A stretch of 6,506 nt of DNA from Patescibacteria group bacterium (GTDB taxonomy: Bacteria; Patescibacteriota; Minisyncoccia; Minisyncoccales; CG1-02-41-26): NCBI GenBank assembly GCA_020148085.1, contig JAHCRD010000030.1:1-6506 (forward strand), written 5' to 3'. Shown here piece by piece: positions 1 through 4,132 of this stretch (the first letter of the stretch is position 1; the number at the start of each line of letters is the position of its first letter). The notes beneath the pieces were generated by a model. The model ran no database searches and had not been told where the DNA came from. It saw only the letters and a program-made list of their open reading frames with translations. Both the position numbers and the translations under genes were made by a program.

Positions 1-240
1 AGAAAAGTTGACGAGATGGGGGTTCTGCTTAGCTTGAAACTGAACCCCGAGGATATGGGTCAGATAATTGGGAAAGGTGGATCAACTGCCAGAGCCATCA
101 GAAATTTAGTGAGGATTGTTGGGCTCAAAAATCATGCAAGAGTTAATCTGAAGATTGAAGAGCCCGCTGGTGGAAGAGCTGGAGCAAAAGAAAGACCTGA
201 GGGAAAGAAAGGAGAAGAGTTGGAAGATTTGAAACTCTAA
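1..240 (+). CDS. khpA: KH-domain RNA-binding protein, KhpA-like (5' partial)
   Basis: The reading frame is open from base 1, so the N-terminus lies outside the window; 79 codons remain. An in-frame ATG at 16 is probably an internal methionine. The visible part matches the core of the small single-KH protein KhpA: PEDMGQIIGKGG at residues 16-27 carries the GxxG nucleic-acid-binding loop (GKGG, 24-27), followed by the helix STARAIRNLV and a closing strand ARVNLKIEE. KhpA proteins are cytosolic RNA-binding proteins, usually about 75-80 aa, that in Firmicutes pair with KhpB/Jag and affect cell size and small-RNA function. A charged Gly/Lys/Glu tail of about 25 residues follows the KH fold here. 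In many bacteria this gene lies between rpsP and rimM-trmD; here trmD follows directly and rimM is absent from this position. The family call is firm; the cellular role is inferred. Confidence 0.88.
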   Translation, partial: RKVDEMGVLLSLKLNPEDMGQIIGKGGSTARAIRNLVRIVGLKNHARVNLKIEEPAGGRAGAKERPEGKKGEELEDLKL

Positions 241-250
241 AATCTTCCAG

Positions 251-281
251 TTGAATTTTCCGGAAACGGTGCTACTATAAA
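251..281 (+). promoter_or_regulatory. possible trmD promoter overlapping a hairpin
   Basis: A TTGAAT -35-like box at 251-256 precedes two candidate -10 boxes, TACTAT at 273-278 (16-bp spacer) and TATAAA at 276-281 (19-bp spacer). Transcription from here would start at about 285-290 and give trmD a leader of under 20 nt. The -10 region sits in the loop and inner stem of the hairpin at 261-297. Neither spacer-box pair is ideal and AT-rich sequence produces such matches by chance, so confidence is low. Confidence 0.3.
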
Positions 282-300
282 GGTAGTGCCGTTTTCGTTT
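261..300 (+). terminator. hairpin between khpA and trmD, possible intrinsic terminator
   Basis: Bases 261-275 pair with 283-297 over 15 consecutive positions, three of them G-U wobbles (263/295, 270/288, 271/287), around a 7-nt loop TATAAAG. The right arm contains TTTT and is followed by TTT. This could end the khpA transcript. The uridine tract after the stem is short (interrupted by CG), and the hairpin ends only 5 nt before the trmD ATG, so it could instead control trmD translation or message stability. Confidence 0.55.
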
Positions 301-302
301 GT

Positions 303-998
303 ATGAAATTTGATGTTATTACAATTTTCCCAGAAATATTTGATTTTTATTTTAAGCATTCGATTATCAAAAAAGCTCAAGAAAAAGGGATTATAAAAAT
401 TCGAGTTCACAATCTCCGCGATTGGACTTTAGACAAACACAAAACTGCTGATGACAAGGCCTTTGGTGGCGGTCGAGGTATGGTCGTCAAAGTCGAGCCC
501 ATCTTTCGATCGGTCTCGTCTTTGACTAAATTAAAAATTAAAAATGAAAAATTAAAAACTAAAAAGAAAAAGGTAAAAATTGTATTATTCACTCCGAGAG
601 GTAAAAAATTCAATCAAAAAATGGCAACTCAATTAGCAAAACTTGACCAGTTAATTTTAATTTGTGGTAGATACGAAGGAGTGGATGAAAGAGTAGCCAA
701 ATATATTGCTGACCAAACCATTTCAATAGGCGATTATGTTTTAATGGGAGGAGAATTGCCAGCTCTGGTATTAATTGAAACTGTGGCCAGGTTGATTCCA
801 GGGGTTATTGGTAAATCAGAATTGTTGGGGGAAAGAATTACTAAAAAGAAAGGATTCCGAGAGTACCCGCAATATACCAGGCCGGAAATTTTTGAGCCCA
901 AACCAGGAGTAAAATGGAAAGTGCCAAAAGTACTTTTATCTGGCAACCACAAGAAAATCGAGGAATGGCGAAAAAAACGCAGCAAAATCATTGAATAA
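303..998 (+). CDS. trmD: tRNA (guanine(37)-N1)-methyltransferase TrmD
   Basis: TrmD is a SPOUT-class enzyme that uses S-adenosylmethionine to form m1G37 next to the anticodon of tRNAs with G36G37, preventing frameshifts. The 231-aa product has the N-terminal MKFDVITIFPE, the glycine-rich KAFGGGRGM (52-60), the knot segment ICGRYEGVDERV (120-131), SIGDYVLMGGELPA (141-154), R163 in the VARLIPGVIG segment (corresponding to E. coli Arg154), EYPQYTRPE (187-195) and VLLSGNHKKIEEWR near the end. It is shorter than E. coli TrmD (255 aa) at the C-terminus. Two oddities stand out. Residues about 75-90 are a Lys-rich insertion encoded by AT-rich repeats. The loop before EYPQYTRP reads GERITKKKGFR, where the usual (D/E)-Ser-Phe motif with the catalytic Asp (E. 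coli Asp169) is not evident. The ATG at 303 starts the conserved N-terminus; no Shine-Dalgarno site precedes it. Confidence 0.96.
   Translation: MKFDVITIFPEIFDFYFKHSIIKKAQEKGIIKIRVHNLRDWTLDKHKTADDKAFGGGRGMVVKVEPIFRSVSSLTKLKIKNEKLKTKKKKVKIVLFTPRGKKFNQKMATQLAKLDQLILICGRYEGVDERVAKYIADQTISIGDYVLMGGELPALVLIETVARLIPGVIGKSELLGERITKKKGFREYPQYTRPEIFEPKPGVKWKVPKVLLSGNHKKIEEWRKKRSKIIE
528..572 (+). repeat. AT-rich low-complexity insertion inside trmD
   Basis: About 45 bp made of degenerate direct repeats of an AAAAATTA-like unit plus A-runs, almost without C. It stays in frame and encodes residues about 76-90 of TrmD, alternating Lys with Leu, Ile, Asn and Thr (KLKIKNEKLK). Compared from memory with E. 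coli TrmD, the stretch between the glycine-rich motif and the next beta strand is about 9-10 residues longer here. Similar AT-rich spacers occur in CPR genomes, but I cannot search for copies. Confidence 0.6.
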
Positions 999-1019
999 AT
1001 AAAGATTTTTTGGTAAAAT
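991..1019 (+). promoter_or_regulatory. promoter of the tRNA-rpmG cluster
   Basis: TTGAAT (991-996) and TAAAAT (1014-1019) are separated by exactly 17 bp, with TGG just before the -10 box. The -35 box overlaps the trmD stop codon (996-998). Transcription would begin near 1026, about 9 nt before tRNA-Tyr. This is the best-placed promoter in the first half of the window for the tRNA-Tyr/Thr/rpmG/tRNA-Trp unit. Confidence 0.65.
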
Positions 1020-1034
1020 TAGAGAAATAATAAA

Positions 1035-1116
1035 GGGTGTGTGGGAGAGTAGCTATTCCACCTCTCTGTAAAAGAGGCGCCTTCGGGCTTCGCAGGTGCA
1101 AGTCCTGCCACACCCA
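1035..1116 (+). tRNA. tRNA-Tyr (anticodon GTA)
   Basis: The full cloverleaf can be drawn. The acceptor stem is 1035-1041 with 1109-1115, discriminator A1116. The D stem is 1044-1047 with 1056-1059. The anticodon stem is 1061-1065 with 1073-1077, and its loop CTGTAAA holds anticodon GTA at 1068-1070. The long variable arm, expected for bacterial tRNA-Tyr, is GCC-TTCG-GGC. The T stem is 1092-1096 with 1104-1108. No CCA is encoded, so it must be added after transcription. The T loop reads TGCAAGT instead of TTC-type, putting G at position 55, and the D loop AGTAGCTA has A rather than G at position 18. The elbow pair G18-Psi55 therefore appears replaced by A18/G55, while G19-C56 is kept. Confidence 0.93.
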
Positions 1117-1118
1117 CT

Positions 1119-1191
1119 GCCGAGGTAGCTCAGTTGGTAGAGCATTCCCATGGTAAGGGAAAGGGCACGAGTTCAAGTCTCGTCCTCGGCT
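1119..1191 (+). tRNA. tRNA-Thr (anticodon GGT)
   Basis: The acceptor stem pairs 1119-1125 with 1184-1190, discriminator T1191. The D arm is 1128-1131 with 1140-1143 and carries GG in the loop. The anticodon stem is 1145-1149 with 1157-1161, its loop ATGGTAA giving anticodon GGT at 1152-1154, which reads ACC and ACT. The T arm is 1167-1171 with 1179-1183 and has the standard TTCAAGT loop. It begins 2 nt after tRNA-Tyr, and CCA is not encoded. The rpmG start codon lies 3 nt beyond its mature 3' end. Confidence 0.95.
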
Positions 1192-1194
1192 CAT

Positions 1195-1353
1195 ATGGCA
1201 AAGAAAAAAGCATTTATAAAGCTTCAGTGTTCTGAATGTAAAAGAATAAATTATTATACTCGCAAGTCAAAAAATGTTGAGAAGAAATTAGAATTAAAAA
1301 AATTTTGCAAATTCTGCCGCAAACACACCTTACACAAAGAGATGAAAAAATAA
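1195..1353 (+). CDS. rpmG: 50S ribosomal protein L33
   Basis: This 52-aa basic protein of the large ribosomal subunit has the L33 signature: a zinc ribbon with CSEC (C12, C15) and CKFC (C38, C41), NYYTRKSK in between, the LELKKFC segment (32-38) and the ending KHTLHKEMK. Four cysteines mark the zinc-binding form. The start at 1195 (MAKKKAF) is chosen because the frame is open further upstream only inside tRNA-Thr, and the length then fits the family (about 50 aa). There is no Shine-Dalgarno site and no room for one: only CAT separates it from tRNA-Thr, and one base separates its TAA from tRNA-Trp. The message is therefore probably released by tRNA processing on both sides, with an almost leaderless 5' end. 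Confidence 0.95.
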   Translation: MAKKKAFIKLQCSECKRINYYTRKSKNVEKKLELKKFCKFCRKHTLHKEMKK

Positions 1354-1354
1354 T

Positions 1355-1428
1355 GGGTCTGTGGCTCAATTTGGTAGAGCACTTCTCTCCAAAAGAAGAG
1401 GTTGCAGGTTCGAGCCCTGCCAGACCCG
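1355..1428 (+). tRNA. tRNA-Trp (anticodon CCA)
   Basis: The acceptor stem pairs 1355-1361 with 1421-1427, and discriminator G1428 is as expected for Trp. The D stem is 1364-1367 with 1377-1380, with GG in the loop. The anticodon stem is 1382-1386 with 1394-1398, its loop CTCCAAA holding CCA at 1389-1391 minus one base: the triplet is C1389, C1390, A1391. The T arm is 1404-1408 with 1416-1420 and has a normal TTCGAGC loop. No 3' CCA is encoded. In many bacteria tRNA-Trp leads into secE-nusG; here it is followed by an unrelated small gene. Confidence 0.95.
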
Positions 1429-1444
1429 CTACTTTAAAAATTAT

Positions 1445-1747
1445 ATGCCAAGGAAAATATCAAACTCTATAAACGATTTAATTCTTTTTGTTTTGTATTC
1501 TTTTGGTGAGGGGAAATCTTCTTTCGAGAAATTAGTTAAAGAATGTTTCAATCAATTTCCCCAGGTTTTTTCTTTGAAAGGCCATCCTCAATGGCCTGAC
1601 ACCAGAAAACTTGACCGTCCCCTCAGAGACCTCCGGAAGAAAAAACTGATTAAAGGGAATCCTCAAACATTTTTTACTCTAACTACTTTAGGAAAAAGGA
1701 GAGCCAAAGAAATTGCTGAAACCTTCAAACAAAGAAAGCTTTTATGA
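1445..1747 (+). CDS. small winged-helix-like protein of unknown function
   Basis: I do not recognise a named family for this 100-aa basic protein. Its pattern suggests a winged helix-turn-helix: helix at about 7-20 (NSINDLILFVLYSF), a second at about 25-39 (SSFEKLVKECFNQF), then LDRPLRDLRKKKLIKG (57-71) as a likely recognition helix, FFTLTTLGKRRAKEI (76-90) as wing plus last helix. Such folds usually bind DNA or mediate protein contacts. The ATG at 1445 follows tRNA-Trp by 16 bp; the frame is open upstream only through the tRNA, so that part is excluded. No Shine-Dalgarno site is seen. Its TGA overlaps the ATG of the next gene (ATGA, 1744-1747), so the two are probably translated together and may work together. 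Function is inferred from the fold guess only. Confidence 0.75.
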   Translation: MPRKISNSINDLILFVLYSFGEGKSSFEKLVKECFNQFPQVFSLKGHPQWPDTRKLDRPLRDLRKKKLIKGNPQTFFTLTTLGKRRAKEIAETFKQRKLL

Positions 1748-2103
1748 CCCGAGTCCAATTTGAGAAACTTGTTTCAGAAGCAATCCGAGCCATCCCAAAA
1801 AAATTTAGAGATAAACTTGATAATGTAGATGTTGTGATTGAGGATTGGCCGAAGACCCCAAATAAATTTTCTCTCATAGGGCTTTATCAGGGTGTGCCGA
1901 AAACAAAAAGAACCACTTCTTACAGCGGAGTTCTGCCAGATAAAATTACTATTTTTCAAAAACCAATTGAAAGGATAGGGGGTAATTCAAAAGAGAAGAT
2001 TCGTCAAATAGTCAAAAAAACAGTTTGGCACGAAATCGCCCATCATTTCGGAATGGACGAGAAAAAAGTAAGGAAGGTTGAGAATAAAAAATTTAAGTTA
2101 TAG
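1744..2103 (+). CDS. small zincin-type metallopeptidase (minimal HExxH family)
   Basis: This 119-aa protein has WHEIAHHFGMDE at about 95-106: an HExxH zinc site (H96, E97, H100) followed by G103 and D105/E106 as candidates for the third ligand. The arrangement, an N-terminal FEKLVSEAIRAIPKKFRDKLDNVDVVIED and a late metal motif, fits the zinicin-like metallopeptidase family (Pfam PF06262, formerly DUF1025), whose members are about 110-130 aa, cytosolic and without a known substrate. The middle ITIFQKPIE (68-76) also matches that pattern. There is no signal peptide or membrane segment. The usual spacing in the family, as I recall it, is one residue longer between G and the acidic ligand. The ATG overlaps the upstream stop, implying coupling to the winged-helix-like gene. 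Catalytic activity is likely but not shown by sequence alone. Confidence 0.85.
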   Translation: MTRVQFEKLVSEAIRAIPKKFRDKLDNVDVVIEDWPKTPNKFSLIGLYQGVPKTKRTTSYSGVLPDKITIFQKPIERIGGNSKEKIRQIVKKTVWHEIAHHFGMDEKKVRKVENKKFKL

Positions 2104-2113
2104 AGCTTTAATT

Positions 2114-2617
2114 ATGGATGTTTCTGAAGCAATAAAAAATAGAAGAAGTGTCAGGGCTTATAAGCCAGAACCCGTGCCAGAAGAAAAATTGCGAAAAGTT
2201 TTGGAAGCAGCAAGATTAGCTCCTTCAGCTCACAATGCCCAAGAAAGAAAATTTATAGTTGTCCGAGATGAAGAGATAAGGAAGAAATTGGCTGAGGCAG
2301 CTGGTCAAGGTTTTGTTGGAGAAGCTCCGGTAGTAATTGTAGCTGTCAGTTTAAATCCAGAAGATATTATGAGCTCTGGAGTTCCCGCTTTCGCTGTTGA
2401 TTTAGCTATTGCTGTTGACCATATGACTTTACAAGCAGTTGAGGAAGGACTTGGTACTTGTTGGATCGGAGCTTTTTCCCAAGAAAAAGTAAAAGAGATT
2501 TTAAAGGTTCCCGCTCAATATAAAGTAGTAGCCCTTTTACCTTTAGGTTTTCCAGCAGACAAACCAGCTCTGAAATCGAGAAAAAGTTTTGAGGAGATAA
2601 TTTGCTTTGAAGAGTAA
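2114..2617 (+). CDS. nitroreductase-family flavoprotein
   Basis: This 167-aa protein belongs to the FMN-dependent nitroreductase family, which uses NAD(P)H to reduce nitro compounds, quinones or other electron acceptors as a homodimer. Visible signatures are NRRSVRAYKPEPV at 9-21 (phosphate-binding arginines R10, R11, R14), LAPSAHNAQERKFIVV at 35-50 (Ser/Asn FMN contacts), AVDHMTLQAVEEGLGTCWIGAF at about 100-121 and the C-terminal LLPLGFPADKP. It is at the short end of the family (about 165-220 aa). The start at 2114 gives MDVSEAIKNRRSVR, the typical N-terminus; an upstream TTG at 2078 would add 12 residues overlapping the previous gene and is rejected. The substrate cannot be read from sequence. 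It lies 10 bp after the zincin and 4 bp before ychF, suggesting a shared transcript. Confidence 0.93.
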   Translation: MDVSEAIKNRRSVRAYKPEPVPEEKLRKVLEAARLAPSAHNAQERKFIVVRDEEIRKKLAEAAGQGFVGEAPVVIVAVSLNPEDIMSSGVPAFAVDLAIAVDHMTLQAVEEGLGTCWIGAFSQEKVKEILKVPAQYKVVALLPLGFPADKPALKSRKSFEEIICFEE

Positions 2618-2621
2618 AAAT

Positions 2622-3662
2622 ATGAGTTTATCTATTGGAATTTTGGGTTTGCCAAATGTTGGCAAATCAACATTATTCAAAGCACTTACAAAAAATCCTG
2701 TTGATATCTCAAACTATCCTTTTTGCACCATTGAACCAAATATTGGCATAGTTGAAGTTCCTGACGAAAGATTGGAGAAACTGGCTGAAATTACAAAGCC
2801 CAAAAAAGTGGTGCCATCAATCATTAAATTTGTTGATGTAGCTGGTTTAGTAAAAGGAGCATCAAAAGGAGAAGGTTTGGGCAATCAGTTTTTAGCCCAC
2901 CTAAGAGAGACCGATGCTCTTTTACAGATTGTCAGATGTTTCAAAGATGAGAAGGTAGTCCATGTTGATGGTGAAATTAATTCAAAAAGGGATATCGAGA
3001 CAGTGAAAAAAGAATTAATTTTAAAGGACTTAGAAACAATTGAGAAAAGATTGCAAAAAATTGAGAAAGATGTGCGAGCTGGGAAAAAAGAGGCAGAAAT
3101 TGAATTTAAGGTTTTAAATTCTCTGAAAGAAAAATTAAATCAAAGAGAAATAGCTGTTTCTTTTTCGCCTCCCTCTCATCTCTTTTTATTAACGGCAAAA
3201 CCTCAAATTTATCTTTTAAACAGCAATCAGAATGAAATTCCAGAAGATTTGAAAAAGGAATTGGGAAAAGAGGGAAGTAATTGGCTTCAGTTGGATTTAA
3301 GAGAAGAATTAGACAAATCAGAGCTTTCAGAAGAAGAAAGAGGAGAGTTTGGTCTGGGAGAGTCAAAGCTTGACAACCTTATTAAAAAATGCTATGAAGT
3401 ACTAAAGCTGATTACTTTTTTTACCATTGTTGGAAAAGAAGAAACTCGTGCCTGGCCCATAAAAAAAGGAAGCACAATCTTAGAAGGAGCTGGTAAAATC
3501 CACAACGATTTCCAAGAAAAATTTGTCAGAGCTGAAGTTATAAATTGGCAGAAGCTCAGCGAGGCAGGTACTTGGAAAAGATGTGGGGAACTCGGACTAA
3601 TAAAAACTGTCGGTAAAGACTATATTCTAGAAGATGGAGACATAATTGAAATAAAAATATGA
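2622..3662 (+). CDS. ychF: ribosome-associated P-loop NTPase YchF (OLA1 family)
   Basis: YchF is a TRAFAC GTPase-superfamily protein that binds ribosomes and, unusually, prefers ATP in studied members; it is linked to stress responses and translation. Domains in order: G domain with P-loop GLPNVGKST (9-17), NYPFCTIEPN (31-40, switch I) and DVAGLVKGASKGEGLGNQF (72-90, G3 and switch II); a helical coiled-coil insert at about 125-178; the rest of the G domain; and a C-terminal TGS domain from about 264 with TRAWPIKKG, IHNDFQEKFVRAEVI and GKDYILEDGDIIEI. At 346 aa it is slightly shorter than E. coli YchF (363 aa). The G4 site, normally NxxE, aligns as NSNQ (200-203), followed by NE, so the Glu may be replaced or shifted. 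The ATG at 2622 (MSLSIGILG) is preferred over a TTG at 2607 that overlaps the upstream gene. Confidence 0.96.
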   Translation: MSLSIGILGLPNVGKSTLFKALTKNPVDISNYPFCTIEPNIGIVEVPDERLEKLAEITKPKKVVPSIIKFVDVAGLVKGASKGEGLGNQFLAHLRETDALLQIVRCFKDEKVVHVDGEINSKRDIETVKKELILKDLETIEKRLQKIEKDVRAGKKEAEIEFKVLNSLKEKLNQREIAVSFSPPSHLFLLTAKPQIYLLNSNQNEIPEDLKKELGKEGSNWLQLDLREELDKSELSEEERGEFGLGESKLDNLIKKCYEVLKLITFFTIVGKEETRAWPIKKGSTILEGAGKIHNDFQEKFVRAEVINWQKLSEAGTWKRCGELGLIKTVGKDYILEDGDIIEIKI

Positions 3663-3766
3663 TGAAAATAATTGATTTCATAGTGGTAGTCCTATTTTTC
3701 ATAATTGCTATTTGGCTTTTAATTAAAGGTTATCCCGATACAATCGGCAGTATCGGTGCTTTTTAA
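3659..3766 (+). CDS. 35-aa single-span membrane microprotein
   Basis: This short gene overlaps the ychF stop by 4 bp (ATGA, 3659-3662) and ends one base before the next ATG. It starts with two in-frame ATGs (MMKIID), then has one strongly hydrophobic run at about 7-22 (FIVVVLFFIIAIWLLI), then KGYPDTIGSIGAF and a TAA stop. The overlap at one end, the exact fit at the other, and a clean membrane segment with a positive residue at each end argue that it is real, although no homology can be claimed. It would sit in the cytoplasmic membrane. Its position suggests it is co-translated with ychF and the membrane protein that follows; a functional link to the latter is inference. Confidence 0.6.
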   Translation: MMKIIDFIVVVLFFIIAIWLLIKGYPDTIGSIGAF

Positions 3767-3767
3767 T

Positions 3768-4070
3768 ATGTATTTTTATATCTTGTTAGCAGGATTTTTC
3801 GGAGGAGTGGTCAGAGGATTAGTTGGTTTTATTAAGCATCAATTCTCTTACAAGAATGTTTCCTTCAATCTCCCTTATTTTTTGGGAATGGCTTTCCTTT
3901 CGGGAATAATTGGTTTGACGGTGGTAGCTGCCGTTCGAGAGATTGGATTCAGTTATCAGGGCTTTTTTACCCCAGCTTTAAGTTTTATTGTCGGCTATGC
4001 TGGAGGCGATTTCATTGAAAACATCTACAAAATCATCGTCAAAAAATCCTCAATTTATCCCTCAAAATAA
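3768..4070 (+). CDS. small integral membrane protein, about three spans, unknown function
   Basis: I do not recognise a family for this 100-aa protein with confidence. It shows three hydrophobic stretches: about 2-21 (YFYILLAGFFGGVVRGLVGF), about 36-56 (PYFLGMAFLSGIIGLTVVAA) and about 66-80 (FFTPALSFIVGYAGG), then DFIENIYKIIVKKSS. The first and third are rich in small residues (GGxxxG-like spacing), which favours helix packing. Size and glycine-rich spans, and the end motif GYAGGDFIEN, recall small holin-like or phage-type membrane proteins, but that is only a resemblance. The ATG at 3768 is used; a GTG at 3756 in the same frame would overlap the microprotein and adds nothing recognisable. 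It begins one base after the microprotein stop, so the two are very likely expressed together. No Shine-Dalgarno site is visible. Confidence 0.78.
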   Translation: MYFYILLAGFFGGVVRGLVGFIKHQFSYKNVSFNLPYFLGMAFLSGIIGLTVVAAVREIGFSYQGFFTPALSFIVGYAGGDFIENIYKIIVKKSSIYPSK

Positions 4071-4074
4071 GAAC

Positions 4075-4087
4075 CTGCCTTCGGCAG
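4075..4087 (+). other. small GC-rich hairpin
   Basis: CTGCC-TTC-GGCAG forms a 5-bp perfect stem with a 3-nt loop, just after the stop of the three-span membrane protein. It is the only GC-rich spot in the 60-bp gap before pcm. No T-run follows, so it is not a standard intrinsic terminator; it might stabilise the upstream message or be a fragment of a dispersed repeat. Confidence 0.4.
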
Positions 4088-4103
4088 AACCTTGAAATTT
4101 CTA

Positions 4104-4132
4104 TTGAATAACTATTTATGCGAAATTATAAT
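4104..4132 (+). promoter_or_regulatory. consensus-like promoter overlapping the pcm start codon
   Basis: TTGAAT (4104-4109) and a perfect TATAAT (4127-4132) are 17 bp apart, the best box pair by consensus in the window. The -10 box contains the first two bases of the pcm ATG (4131), so a transcript from it would begin near 4139, inside the gene, and miss that start. Either the match is chance in AT-rich sequence or it serves the downstream genes mltG and the DJ-1/PfpI gene. Confidence 0.35.

Noticed and set aside
407..613. Open frame on the minus strand inside trmD (68 codons)
   Set aside because: Lies wholly opposite trmD, which is clearly coding; the predicted peptide has no recognisable domain and reflects AT-rich, Lys-coding sequence read backwards. 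The same applies to minus-strand frames at 734-991, 3106-3366, 4292-4701, 5572-5763 and 5875-6445.
1150..1194. N-terminal extension of rpmG into tRNA-Thr
   Set aside because: The frame is open but this stretch is the anticodon and T arms of a well-formed tRNA; L33 length and N-terminus fit the ATG at 1195.
1361..1444. N-terminal extension of the winged-helix-like gene into tRNA-Trp
   Set aside because: The extension is the tRNA sequence itself; the first plausible ATG is at 1445.
2078..2113. TTG start adding 12 residues to the nitroreductase
   Set aside because: Overlaps the end of the zincin gene and adds no family-like sequence; MDVSEAIKNRRSVR from 2114 is the normal N-terminus.
4075..4087. 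Hairpin as an intrinsic terminator of the ychF group
   Set aside because: Only 5 bp and no T-run follows; kept as a plain hairpin.
4092..4130. TTG start adding 13 residues to Pcm
   Set aside because: The added residues do not match the family; the ATG at 4131 gives the expected start.
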